Assembly (NCBI GenBank): GCA_945884695.1
Contig: CAMCYO010000003.1
Span: 1 to 64,000 of the forward strand
Direction of reading: 5' to 3'
Source: Streptomyces griseus
GTDB lineage: Bacteria > Actinomycetota > Actinomycetes > Nanopelagicales > Nanopelagicaceae
Length of the DNA stretch: 64,000 nucleotides
The position numbers were made by a program, and so were the translations under genes. Every line of letters starts with the position of its first letter. Position 1 is the first letter of the stretch. Shown here in pieces: positions 45,843 to 53,963 of this stretch. The notes under the pieces were generated by a model. It did no database searches. It had not been told where the DNA came from and saw only the letters and a program-made list of their open reading frames with translations.

Positions 45843-46013
45843 ATGGCAAGTAAGAGCGCGGACGTACGTCCAAAGATCACCATGGCATGCGTGGATTGTA
45901 AAGAGCGCAACTACATAACTAAGAAGAACCGTCGTAACGACCCAGACCGTCTTGAACTGAAGAAGTTCTGTCCTCGTTGCAAGTTGTCAACACTTCACCG
46001 CGAAACTCGCTAA
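45843..46013 (+). CDS. rpmG: Ribosomal protein L33
   Basis: The 56-residue protein is [20 protein letters not shown] then a second cysteine pair FCPRC, so the zinc-ribbon form with four cysteines is present. GAAGGAG lies 10 bases before the ATG. The stop codon overlaps the next start by one base (TAATG). It is too short to be obvious in a size-limited search. Confidence 0.95.
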   Translation: MASKSADVRPKITMACVDCKERNYITKKNRRNDPDRLELKKFCPRCKLSTLHRETR

Positions 46014-46402
46014 TGCTCAATCCCGATTCTGTCGGGCGCACTTTTACCGGTGCCGAGTTTGTCTCTGTTACCCAATCCCAGATTGAAGAATTTGCTCGCG
46101 TCGTCGGCGAAACTGATTTCCGCGTAGCTCCACCAACTTTTTCTATTCGCATCACCTTGGCTCAATCCCAAGAACTCCTCTCTAATCCCGATGTCGGCCT
46201 GGACTGGACTCGACTTGTCCATGGCGACCAAAAGTTTGAAATCCATCGTCCCATTGTTGCCGGAGATCAATTGAAGTGCTCTTCTACAATCGAAAATTAC
46301 AAAGTAGCTGCCGGAAATGAAATTGTTACTGTTCGATCTGATCTTCACTCTGCAAGTGAACTCGTAGTTTCAACTTGGTCAACGCTGGTGGTTCGCGCAT
46401 GA
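46013..46402 (+). CDS. MaoC-like (HadA-type) dehydratase, N-terminal domain protein
   Basis: The 129-residue protein has the FAS1-type dehydratase/MaoC hotdog N-terminal pattern, NPDSVGRTFTGAEF then HGDQKFEIHRPIVAGDQL. It is the typical partner of a catalytic MaoC protein encoded next. In mycobacteria the equivalent HadA-HadB pair dehydrates 3-hydroxyacyl-ACP. I chose ATG 46013, which overlaps the rpmG stop by one base; the next start overlaps this stop (ATGA). Confidence 0.85.
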   Translation: MLNPDSVGRTFTGAEFVSVTQSQIEEFARVVGETDFRVAPPTFSIRITLAQSQELLSNPDVGLDWTRLVHGDQKFEIHRPIVAGDQLKCSSTIENYKVAAGNEIVTVRSDLHSASELVVSTWSTLVVRA

Positions 46403-46797
46403 TGCAAATAGGAGATGTGGTGACTGAGCGAGTTTTTCCAATTAATCGAGGATTACTCAAGGCTTATGCGAACGCAAGTGGAGATCAAAATCCCATCCAT
46501 CAAGATGAAACCTTTGCTAAGTCGGTTGGTTTACCTGATGTCATTGCTCATGGAATGTTAACGATGGCACTGGTTGCTAAGTTTGTTACAGATTGGGCCG
46601 GTGGTTCTGCTGCAGTAAAGGAATTATCAGCGCGCTTTGTTAAGCCGGTAATTGTTCCAGCAGGCAAAGATGTAGACCTAACAGTGTCTGCGGTAGTTTC
46701 TGAAGTAGGTAATGGCCATGTGCGTCTGGATATCACCGCAACATCTGCAGGAGTAAAGGTGTTGGGGATGTCGAAAGCGTTAGTTGTAAAGAAATGA
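46399..46797 (+). CDS. MaoC-family dehydratase
   Basis: From ATG 46399 the protein has 132 residues, with the hydratase motif YANASGDQNPIHQDETFAKS (catalytic Asp and His) and HGMLTMALVAKF. It would be the catalytic partner of the preceding hotdog protein, acting on 3-hydroxyacyl chains for membrane lipid synthesis. The start overlaps the previous stop by 4 bases, and the stop overlaps the next start by 4 bases. Confidence 0.9.
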   Translation: MMQIGDVVTERVFPINRGLLKAYANASGDQNPIHQDETFAKSVGLPDVIAHGMLTMALVAKFVTDWAGGSAAVKELSARFVKPVIVPAGKDVDLTVSAVVSEVGNGHVRLDITATSAGVKVLGMSKALVVKK

Positions 46798-47678
46798 TAG
46801 TTCCAGATGAAATCTGGAAATTAGGGCAAGCGCGACATATTGCTCGTTTAGAAAGAAACTTTATTGAAGCAGATCGCCTGAGAGATCAAATCTGGAGTCG
46901 AGGCTGGGATGTTATTGATGCCGATGGAGATTTTCGTATTGAACCTAAAGCCTTGTATGTAAATTATGCCACTTCACGGAGCATAAAAGAAATAGAGTGC
47001 GGAGAAATTGCAATCGCGATTATCGTTGACGGTTTCCAAGAAGATGCAGTTGCAACCGTTCTGGGCGTGCGAGCTTTCACGAATATTCCCATTGTGGTTC
47101 TGTGTCTCAAAGAGGTGGGACCGCTAGAAGCGCTTTGTGATGATAAAACTTTTATCATCCATCTAGATGAACCTTGTGGTTGGGGAGAAGCGGCTAGTGC
47201 TTTGTTAAAGAAAATTCAAGCGAAATATTTAGTTTTTATGGATCCTTCAACAAGATTTACCGCAGATGCAATTACTCCTGTTGTGGCGGAGCTACGAAAG
47301 AAAGATTTTGCAGCCGTAGGTTGGCGAGGCGGTCTGGTCAATATAGAAGATCAATGGCGAAGTGTTGACGATAAGGGCCCAGGTGAAGTGGATGTTTTGT
47401 TTAGTTATTTCCTTGCCATAGATCGAGAAGCAGGGATACTTGCTGGCGGTTTTAATCTTCGCGCAATTTATTATCGAAATGCTGACATTGAATTCTCGTT
47501 AAAGCTTCGCCACTCTCAGGGCAGATTGCTTCAAATGGATTTACCTCTTGAGCAGGGTAGACATCATGGTTATCACGACGTGGATCCTGAGTTCAGTAAG
47601 GCCCAATCTAAGAAGAATTACGATCGTATCCTCGAACATTTTCGAGGAAAGAGCGCAATATTGAGCCCTCGTCGCTAA
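46794..47678 (+). CDS. Glycosyltransferase-like protein with CysS-like N-terminal segment
   Basis: The 294-residue protein has two parts. Residues 10-48 (ARHIARLERNFIEADRLRDQ then WDVIDADGD) resemble the helical end of cysteinyl-tRNA synthetases. From about residue 70 it has a GT-A-like region: EIAIAIIVDGFQED, IPIVVLCLK and YLVFMDPSTRFTAD, a possible DXD-type site. It lacks membrane helices. The gene is coupled to MaoC by a 4-base overlap and lies directly before murB, so cell-wall or lipid synthesis is plausible. I do not recognise a named family. Confidence 0.6.
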   Translation: MIVPDEIWKLGQARHIARLERNFIEADRLRDQIWSRGWDVIDADGDFRIEPKALYVNYATSRSIKEIECGEIAIAIIVDGFQEDAVATVLGVRAFTNIPIVVLCLKEVGPLEALCDDKTFIIHLDEPCGWGEAASALLKKIQAKYLVFMDPSTRFTADAITPVVAELRKKDFAAVGWRGGLVNIEDQWRSVDDKGPGEVDVLFSYFLAIDREAGILAGGFNLRAIYYRNADIEFSLKLRHSQGRLLQMDLPLEQGRHHGYHDVDPEFSKAQSKKNYDRILEHFRGKSAILSPRR

Positions 47679-47688
47679 CCTTTAAACC

Positions 47689-48708
47689 ATGACTGAACTA
47701 TCTAAATACACCAGCTTTAGAGTTGGTGGTCCGGCTGGAAAATTTATTGAGGTGGCAACAGATTCTGAAATTGTTTCAGCAATTGAATCAGCAGGGAGTG
47801 GGCCCCTTCTTATTATGGGCGCAGGAACGAATATATTGGTGAGCGATGCAGGATTTGAAGGCACTGTAATCAGGATTTCGAATAATGACTTAGAGGCTGA
47901 AATTGATGCATGTAGCGGTGCTACCTTAAAAATTGGCGCAGGAGAAAATTGGGATAATTTTGTGGCGATGACAATATCTCGAGGATTTGCAGGACTAGAA
48001 ACTCTGAGCGGAATTCCAGGCACTGTTGGGGCCGCGCCCATTCAAAATATTGGAGCGTATGGCCATGAAGCTTCAGAGTTTATTACTCGAGTTCGTACCT
48101 ATGACCGCAAAGAGAAAAAACTCAAAACTTTTACAAACCAGGAATGTAGTTTTTCCTACCGATCTTCTCGTTTCAAGAGTGAAAGGGATCGCTTCGTAAT
48201 ACTTGATGTTTCTTTTCAATTACGAATAGGTGAGGAAACCACACCCATTATTTATGCTGAGTTAGCAGGGGCACTTGGAATTAAGGTTGGCGAAAAGGCT
48301 TCCGTTGTAAAAACTCGCAAAGCAACACTTGAGCTTCGCGCAAAAAAGGGAATGTTGCTAGATCCTGCAGATCGCGACTCTTGGTCTGCTGGTTCATTTT
48401 TTACCAATCCCATTATTGATGAAAAGATAGCGAATCAACTTCCACCAGAGGCACCGCGTTGGCCTCAACCAGATGGAAGAGTTAAAACATCGGCAGCCTG
48501 GCTTATGGAAAATGCTGGAGTACATAAAGGTGATTCAATTCAAGGTGCCAGAATTTCATCAAAGCATGTTCTTGCACTTACAAATGCGGGCAATGCCACT
48601 GCTTCAGATATTACAGCTCTTGCACGTGAGGCTCAGAGGAAAGTTGCAGAAGTTTTCGGTATAACGCTAGAACCAGAAGTAAATCTGATTGGCCTTAACC
48701 TTCAGTAA
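47689..48708 (+). CDS. murB: UDP-N-acetylenolpyruvoylglucosamine reductase
   Basis: MurB reduces UDP-GlcNAc enolpyruvate with FAD and NADPH, the second step of peptidoglycan precursor synthesis. Motifs are [39 protein letters not shown] and [10 protein letters not shown]. The 339-residue length is normal. TAACCT ends seven bases before the ATG, so the gene may also have its own leaderless promoter. The 3' end overlaps the aminotransferase gene by 14 bases. Confidence 0.94.
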   Translation: MTELSKYTSFRVGGPAGKFIEVATDSEIVSAIESAGSGPLLIMGAGTNILVSDAGFEGTVIRISNNDLEAEIDACSGATLKIGAGENWDNFVAMTISRGFAGLETLSGIPGTVGAAPIQNIGAYGHEASEFITRVRTYDRKEKKLKTFTNQECSFSYRSSRFKSERDRFVILDVSFQLRIGEETTPIIYAELAGALGIKVGEKASVVKTRKATLELRAKKGMLLDPADRDSWSAGSFFTNPIIDEKIANQLPPEAPRWPQPDGRVKTSAAWLMENAGVHKGDSIQGARISSKHVLALTNAGNATASDITALAREAQRKVAEVFGITLEPEVNLIGLNLQ

Positions 48709-49891
48709 TTAACTTCTTTATGCGCGCAATTCCTTCGACTATATCGTCATCGCCTAATGCATAGGAAAATCGCAGGTATCCGGATGGTCCAAAGGCTTCA
48801 CCTGGAACAGCTGCAACTTCAACTTCATCCAAAATCAAAGTTGCAAGTTCTGCAGAAGTTTTAGGAGTTTTCCCACGCATTGTTTTCCCCAATACTGCTT
48901 TTACAGATGGATACACGTAGAAAGCTCCTGTTGGGAGCGGACACTCAAAACCAGGAATTTCATTGAGTAATTTAGTTATAAGTTTACGGCGGCGATTAAA
49001 CGCCTCTCCCATTTTATGCACTGCAGAAAGGTCGCCAGTAAGTGCAGCAATTGCTGCCCGCTGGGAAACATTTGAAACGTTACTTGAAAGATGTGATTGC
49101 AAGTTAGTAGCGGCTTTGATTACATCTTTAGGGCCAATCATCCAACCTACTCGCCAACCTGTCATTGCATAGGTTTTTGCAACACCATTGATAATGATTG
49201 TTTGATCTGCAAGCGCCGGAACTAAAACTGGAAGGCTTGGTGCAGTGGCTCCGTCATAAAGAAGGTGCTCGTAGATTTCGTCGGAAATAATCCAAATGTT
49301 ATTTTTCAAAGCCCATTCGCCAATTGCTTTCACCTGAGCGGGGGAATAAACAGCACCCGTTGGATTGCTTGGCGAGCAAAAGAGAAGTGCTTTTGTTTTT
49401 GGTGTCCGCGCGGATTCGAGTTGCTCAACCGTTACAAGATAATTTTGAGTTTCATCTGCAAAGACTTCAATTGGAACCCCACCAGCTAATTTGATGCTCT
49501 CTGGATACGTTGTCCAATAAGGAGCCGGCAATAAAACCTCGTCACCAGGGTTAATAATTGATGCAAATGCTTGGTAGACCGCTTGCTTGCCACCATTTGT
49601 TACAAGCACTTGATCGATAGTGATTTCATAATGTGAGTCACGTTTAGTTTTTTCAACAATTGCAGAACGCAATTCTGGTAAACCAGGTGTTGGTGTGTAG
49701 CGATGATTCGAAGAAACACTTGCAGCACTTATTGCTGCATTAATAATGTAATCAGGAGTTGGAAAATCTGGCTCTCCTGCACCAAATCCGATCACTGGCC
49801 GCCCTGCAGCTTTGAGAGCTTTGGCTTTGGCATCGACTGCCAAAGTGGCAGATTCGCCTATTGCTGCGATTCGATGAGATATACGAGTCAT
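48695..49891 (-). CDS. PLP-dependent aminotransferase (aspartate aminotransferase type)
   Basis: The 398-residue class I aminotransferase has the PLP lysine in [16 protein letters not shown] (K235-240 region), the cofactor motif [13 protein letters not shown] and a C-terminal [10 protein letters not shown] Arg for carboxylate binding. [14 protein letters not shown] is the usual N-terminal signature of AspC/AspB-type enzymes. It is probably aspartate or a related aminotransferase; substrate range cannot be set from sequence. Confidence 0.88.
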   Translation of the reverse strand: MTRISHRIAAIGESATLAVDAKAKALKAAGRPVIGFGAGEPDFPTPDYIINAAISAASVSSNHRYTPTPGLPELRSAIVEKTKRDSHYEITIDQVLVTNGGKQAVYQAFASIINPGDEVLLPAPYWTTYPESIKLAGGVPIEVFADETQNYLVTVEQLESARTPKTKALLFCSPSNPTGAVYSPAQVKAIGEWALKNNIWIISDEIYEHLLYDGATAPSLPVLVPALADQTIIINGVAKTYAMTGWRVGWMIGPKDVIKAATNLQSHLSSNVSNVSQRAAIAALTGDLSAVHKMGEAFNRRRKLITKLLNEIPGFECPLPTGAFYVYPSVKAVLGKTMRGKTPKTSAELATLILDEVEVAAVPGEAFGPSGYLRFSYALGDDDIVEGIARIKKLITEG

Positions 49892-50005
49892 AGTGGTAAG
49901 TCTGCCGTATTCCGAGCCTCATCTAAGCGCCAGTTAGACCCAGCCCCACTTGTGGCTCTACACTCTGCGCCCTGAGCGTTTTGGTCTCTTTGCCATGCGC
50001 TTTGA

Positions 50006-50079
50006 AGGGCAGTAGCTCAACTGGCCAGAGTTCCGGTCTCCAAAACCGGCGGTTGGGGGTTCAAGTCCCTCCTGCCCTG
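50006..50079 (+). tRNA. tRNA-Trp (anticodon CCA)
   Basis: The acceptor stem is AGGGCAG/CTGCCCT (50006-50012 and 50072-50078), the anticodon stem CCGGT/ACCGG surrounds CTCCAAA with anticodon CCA, and the T arm is GGGGGTTCAAGTCCC. The discriminator is G50079. CCA is not encoded. It precedes secE as in most actinobacteria. Confidence 0.94.
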
Positions 50080-50115
50080 CGCAGATCAAACGAAGTAAAG
50101 AAAGGAAGGCCCGCA

Positions 50116-50343
50116 ATGACAGATGTCCTTGAAGTAGGTGAAGAGAAGAAACTTGGTCTCTTTGCTCGCATTGGCCTGTTCTATCGCCAAATAGTTTCTG
50201 AACTTCGTAAAGTTGTTTGGCCAACTCGTAAACAGTTGTCTACATATACAGCCGTGGTTCTAGTTTTCGTAACTTTCATTATCGCCGTAGTTTCCTTACT
50301 TGATCTCGTTCTTACCAAGATCGTTTTCTTGGTATTTGGATAA
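50116..50343 (+). CDS. secE: Protein translocase subunit SecE
   Basis: The start is ATG 50116 (MTDVLEVGEEKK, 75 residues); longer frames enter the tRNA gene. The single C-terminal helix and the amphipathic segment SELRKVVWPTRKQL, the SecE signature, are present. SecE is an essential part of the SecYEG channel. GGAAGG lies 8 bases before the start. nusG follows after 9 bases. Confidence 0.94.
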   Translation: MTDVLEVGEEKKLGLFARIGLFYRQIVSELRKVVWPTRKQLSTYTAVVLVFVTFIIAVVSLLDLVLTKIVFLVFG

Positions 50344-50352
50344 GGATCGAAA

Positions 50353-51072
50353 ATGACTGAGGAAGTTAAACCGGACGCATTCGAGGCTGCACTTGTTGCA
50401 TCTGCTGTCGAAGAACAACCGGTTGCAACTATTGCAGAAGAGGAGTTAGTTCCAACTGCAGAAGTTGATACAGACGACTCTGATTCTCCAGAAGAGGATG
50501 ATCCGAACGCACTCTTTCGCCAAGCACTTCGCGTAGCACCTGGTGATTGGTATGTCGTTCACTCATACGCAGGATATGAAAAGAAAGTTCGCGGAAACCT
50601 TCAACAGCGCATCGCTTCACTCAACATGGAAGAGTTTATTTTCCAAATTGAGGTTCCAGAAGAAGAAGTCATGGAAATCAAAAACGGTCAACGCAAGATG
50701 GTTAAGCGCAATATCTATCCTGGCTATGTTTTAGTACGCATGGATCTCAGCGACGAATCATGGTCAGCTGTACGTAACACTCCGGGCGTAACTGGATTCG
50801 TTGGTAATGCACACCACCCAAGTCCGTTAACTTTTGATGAAGTCGAGAAAATTCTTGCACCTCGCCCAGTTAAGAAATCTGATAAACCTGAAATTCGCGT
50901 TATTGACTTTGAAGTTGGTGAATCAGTCACCGTTATGGATGGCCCATTCGCAACACTTCCTGCATCGATTAGCGAAATCATGCCTGAGCAAGCAAAACTC
51001 AAAGTTTTGGTTTCGATCTTTGGACGCGAAACCCCTGTAGAGCTTTCTTTCCAGCAAGTTCAAAAGATTTAA
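50353..51072 (+). CDS. nusG: Transcription termination/antitermination protein NusG
   Basis: The 239-residue protein has an acidic N-terminal extension (about 45 residues) typical of actinobacteria, then the NGN domain ([45 protein letters not shown]) and a C-terminal KOW domain ([18 protein letters not shown]). It binds RNA polymerase and links it to Rho or ribosomal protein S10. Confidence 0.95.
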   Translation: MTEEVKPDAFEAALVASAVEEQPVATIAEEELVPTAEVDTDDSDSPEEDDPNALFRQALRVAPGDWYVVHSYAGYEKKVRGNLQQRIASLNMEEFIFQIEVPEEEVMEIKNGQRKMVKRNIYPGYVLVRMDLSDESWSAVRNTPGVTGFVGNAHHPSPLTFDEVEKILAPRPVKKSDKPEIRVIDFEVGESVTVMDGPFATLPASISEIMPEQAKLKVLVSIFGRETPVELSFQQVQKI

Positions 51073-51113
51073 TCCCCAACGACCCTATATAGATAGAGAT
51101 AAAGGAAACCATC

Positions 51114-51545
51114 ATGGCCCCGAAGAAGAAGATCACTGCGATGATCAAGTTGCAGATTCAAGCTGGCGCTGCAACACCTGCTCCACCAGTGGGTCCTGCC
51201 CTTGGTCAACATGGCGTCAACATCATGGAGTTCGTTAAGGCATATAACGCCGCAACGGAATCACAAAAGGGTCAGATCATTCCTGTCGAAATCTCAGTCT
51301 ACGAAGATCGCTCATTTACATTCGTCACTAAGACACCTCCTGCATCACGTTTGATTTTGAAAGCTGCTGGCGTTGAAAAAGGATCAGCTGTCCCTCACAA
51401 GACCAAAGTTGCTTCCATTACAAAAGCACAGGTGCAAGAGATTGCCAAGATCAAGATGGAAGACCTCAATGCCAATGACATTGATGCTGCCAGTTTGATC
51501 ATCGCAGGCACTGCACGTTCGATGGGTATCACTGTCGATAATTAA
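51114..51545 (+). CDS. rplK: Ribosomal protein L11
   Basis: The 143-residue L11 begins with [21 protein letters not shown] and has [14 protein letters not shown], with the methylatable and thiostrepton-sensitive features of the family. ATAAAGGAAACC precedes the ATG. It is followed by two hairpins and rplA. Confidence 0.95.
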   Translation: MAPKKKITAMIKLQIQAGAATPAPPVGPALGQHGVNIMEFVKAYNAATESQKGQIIPVEISVYEDRSFTFVTKTPPASRLILKAAGVEKGSAVPHKTKVASITKAQVQEIAKIKMEDLNANDIDAASLIIAGTARSMGITVDN

Positions 51546-51551
51546 TAAATT

Positions 51552-51607
51552 TCTGAGGTTCACAATGAATCTCAGATGTGGGAGAACCTTGCTGGTTCGC
51601 TGACCAC
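51552..51607 (+). promoter_or_regulatory. Two hairpins between rplK and rplA; possible L1 autoregulatory site
   Basis: TCTGAG and CTCAGA (51552-51557 and 51571-51576) pair around a 13-base loop. GTGGGAGAACC (51578-51588) pairs with GGTTC and CCAC (to 51607) with a short internal loop. The position between the L11 and L1 genes fits autogenous control by L1; I assign this from context and could not verify the L1 consensus. Confidence 0.35.
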
Positions 51608-51648
51608 AACCACTAGCTCTTCTTAAGTGAAGAGGAATGAGGAAAGAA

Positions 51649-52356
51649 ATGAAGCGCAGTAAGAAATACAAAATTGCGGCAGAGAAAGTTAAGCAAGATC
51701 ATCTCTATACCCCACTTGAGGCTGTAACACTCGTTCGCGAAACCTCAACCACTAAATATGATGCAACTGTTGAAGTTGCTCTATGTCTTGGAGTTGATCC
51801 TAAGAAAGCAGATCAAGCAATCCGAAGCACAGTTAATTTGCCACACGGAACAGGTAAGACTGCTCGCGTCTTGGTATTTGCAGCCGGTGCCCGTGCTGAC
51901 GAAGCGCGCGCCGCAGGTGCTGACATTGTTGGTGCAGATGAACTCATTGATGAAGTTGCAAAGGGTCGTCTTGATTACGATGCCGTTGTTTCAACTCCAG
52001 ATTTAATGGGCAAAGTTGGTCGTCTTGGAAAAGTACTTGGACCTCGTGGTTTGATGCCAAACCCAAAGACTGGCACAGTAACAACTGATGTTGCTAAAGC
52101 CGTTTCAGATATTAAAGGCGGAAAAATTGAATTCCGTGTTGATAAGAATTCAAACTTGCACTTCATTATTGGCAAGGTGTCATTTACTGCTGCGATGCTT
52201 GCAGATAATTACGCAGCAGCCCTTGAAGAAGTTATGCGCGCAAAGCCTTCTTCATCCAAGGGTCGCTTTGTTAAGAAGGCAACGCTTTCCACCACGATGG
52301 GGCCTGGTATCCAGGTAGATCCCAACTTGGTACGCGAGGCAGGTTCTTCAGAATAA
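51649..52356 (+). CDS. rplA: Ribosomal protein L1
   Basis: I choose ATG 51649 ([14 protein letters not shown], 235 residues) with GGAAAG in front; a start 12 bases upstream is also in frame. Blocks [15 protein letters not shown] and [21 protein letters not shown] are typical of L1. L1 binds the ribosomal stalk and is a translational repressor. Confidence 0.95.
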   Translation: MKRSKKYKIAAEKVKQDHLYTPLEAVTLVRETSTTKYDATVEVALCLGVDPKKADQAIRSTVNLPHGTGKTARVLVFAAGARADEARAAGADIVGADELIDEVAKGRLDYDAVVSTPDLMGKVGRLGKVLGPRGLMPNPKTGTVTTDVAKAVSDIKGGKIEFRVDKNSNLHFIIGKVSFTAAMLADNYAAALEEVMRAKPSSSKGRFVKKATLSTTMGPGIQVDPNLVREAGSSE

Positions 52357-52379
52357 ACCAAATTTGACGGGGGTAGGTG

Positions 52380-52485
52380 GCAACGCTTACCCTCGCCATA
52401 TAACCAAAGACCGCAGGTCTGAACTACACCGCAAGGTTGGTTCACGAAATGGCGAAAGTCAGCCCGCGTAGGTGTTCACGATTAA
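52380..52485 (+). ncRNA. L10 leader (rplJ-rplL mRNA leader)
   Basis: The region between rplA and rplJ holds conserved-looking segments, including AAAGACCGCAGGTCTGAAC and CACCGCAAGGTTGG. They resemble the L10/L7-L12 binding leader of actinobacteria, in which the L10 complex represses its own translation or promotes termination. A terminator hairpin follows directly. Confidence 0.6.
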
Positions 52486-52516
52486 CCCGTGCGCCCTTAC
52501 GCGTCACGGGTTTTCT
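52486..52516 (+). terminator. Attenuator hairpin upstream of rplJ
   Basis: CCCGTGCGC (52486-52494) pairs with GCGTCACGGG (52501-52510) with one bulged T, and TTTTCTTCATTTT follows. It is placed in the rplJ leader before the gene, so it is a candidate transcription attenuator linked to L10 binding. Confidence 0.75.
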
Positions 52517-52599
52517 TCATTTTAGGACTTGAGATTTTAAATAACGAAGGCTCTGCAAAGAGCATATGTACAACTTACGCATAAGGAAAGGTGAACCGA

Positions 52600-53244
52600 A
52601 TGGCTCGCCCAGATAAAGCAGCAGCAGTTGCTGAGCTAGCGGAAGATTTCCGTACCGCAAATGCAACTGTGCTCACCGAATATCGCGGACTTTCCGTGAC
52701 TTCGATGAAGCAACTTCGCCGTGCACTTGGTGCAAACACTAAGTATTCGGTTGTAAAAAACACACTCACTAAAATTGCAGCAAAGGAAGCCGGAGTTGAT
52801 GTTCCAGCCGAACTTCTCAAAGGTCCTTCCGCATTGGCGTTCATTAAGGGCGACCCAATTGATGCAGCAAAGAGCTTGCGTAACTTTGCAAAAGAAAATC
52901 CTTTTCTTGTAATCAAGGGTGGAATTTTCGAAGGCAAGTCAATTACAACAGCGGAAATTCTCAAGCTTGCAGATCTCGAGTCCCGTGAGGTTCTCTTGGC
53001 AAAGCTTGCTGGTGCAATGAAGGGCTCACTTGCCAAGGCAGCGCGCGTCTTTGATGCACTGCGAATCAAAATGGAAGCCGGTGCACCTGTAGTACAGGCA
53101 CCTGCAGAAGTTGTTGCCGAAGCTCCTGTTGCGCAAGCACCAGTAGTTGAGGCGGTTGTTGAAGAACAATCGGCAGTCGAAGCATCGGCAGTTGAAGAAG
53201 TTGTAGCAGAAGCAGTTCAAACCCCAGAAGAAGATAAGGAATAA
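52600..53244 (+). CDS. rplJ: Ribosomal protein L10
   Basis: The start is taken as ATG 52600 ([13 protein letters not shown], 214 residues), with GGAAAGG upstream; a GTG nine bases earlier is in frame. Features of L10 are [32 protein letters not shown] and KGPSALAF. A long C-terminal Ala/Val/Glu-rich extension (from about residue 165) is typical of actinobacteria. L10 carries L7/L12 dimers. Confidence 0.94.
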   Translation: MARPDKAAAVAELAEDFRTANATVLTEYRGLSVTSMKQLRRALGANTKYSVVKNTLTKIAAKEAGVDVPAELLKGPSALAFIKGDPIDAAKSLRNFAKENPFLVIKGGIFEGKSITTAEILKLADLESREVLLAKLAGAMKGSLAKAARVFDALRIKMEAGAPVVQAPAEVVAEAPVAQAPVVEAVVEEQSAVEASAVEEVVAEAVQTPEEDKE

Positions 53245-53247
53245 ATC

Positions 53248-53631
53248 ATGGCAAAACTCAGCACAGAAGACCTTTTGGGTCAGTTCAAAGAAATGACACT
53301 GGTTGAACTCTCAGATTTCGTAAAGTCATTTGAGACTGAATTCGACGTTACAGCAGCAGCACCAGTTGCAGCAGCAGGTGGCGGAGGAGCAGCAGCTCCT
53401 GCAGCAGCAGAAGCTCAAGATGACTTCACACTCATTCTTGAATCAGCTGGATCTCAGAAGATTGCAGTTATCAAGGAAGTTCGTAACATCAATTCAAGTC
53501 TTGGCTTAAAAGAAGCTAAGGACCTAGTTGATGCATGCCCAGCAACCTTGCTTGAGAAGGCAACAAAGGAAGCAGTGGATAAGGCAAAGGCAGCACTTGA
53601 GGCAGCCGGCGCGACAGTAACTGTTAAGTAA
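53248..53631 (+). CDS. rplL: Ribosomal protein L7/L12
   Basis: The 127-residue L7/L12 has the N-terminal dimerisation domain, a glycine/alanine hinge ([17 protein letters not shown]) and the C-terminal factor-binding domain ([20 protein letters not shown]). It forms the stalk that recruits EF-G and EF-Tu. It follows rplJ after 3 bases. Confidence 0.96.
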   Translation: MAKLSTEDLLGQFKEMTLVELSDFVKSFETEFDVTAAAPVAAAGGGGAAAPAAAEAQDDFTLILESAGSQKIAVIKEVRNINSSLGLKEAKDLVDACPATLLEKATKEAVDKAKAALEAAGATVTVK

Positions 53632-53660
53632 TTCTGTAAATATCCTTTACAAGAATTAAA

Positions 53661-53702
53661 AGTTAGGCCCTTAGCGAGAGCTAGGGGCCTAACTGCATTT
53701 TG
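53661..53702 (+). terminator. Terminator after rplL
   Basis: AGTTAGGCCCTTAGC and GCTAGGGGCCTAACT (about 53661-53675 and 53680-53694) form a long near-perfect stem, followed by GCATTTTGG. It separates the rplJ-rplL transcript from rpoB-rpoC, perhaps only partly. Confidence 0.8.
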
Positions 53703-53963
53703 GCTCAATCCAGTGGTCTGCCCTCCAATAAGTGACCTAGGGGATTCCCAAGATTTTTACTCGTGCGCAGGCAGGGCAAGCCAGCCTGTGCTCACACAAT
53801 CTTCCAAACCCCGTGACGGCAGGGGTATGGGTGTGATACAAGCTCCCGGTTGGACACAAGACCCCCTTGCCCGATATCGTTCGCACAAATTCCTTGGGGT
53901 CAATGCATATAGCGGCTGAGACCTTTCTCCGTGTGTCACTAAAACTGTTCGAAAGGACACCTC
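53703..53963 (+). promoter_or_regulatory. Non-coding region and probable promoter of rpoB
   Basis: No coding frame with support is seen in these 261 bases. Several T-G-rich stretches such as TTGGAC and TTGCCC with AT-rich partners could form promoters, but I cannot choose one. GAAAGGA, ten bases before the rpoB start, is a ribosome-binding site. Confidence 0.3.

Noticed and set aside
49981-50115. N-terminal extension of secE through the tRNA-Trp gene
   Set aside because: It is a translation of tRNA sequence; ATG 50116 has a ribosome-binding site and gives the expected SecE.
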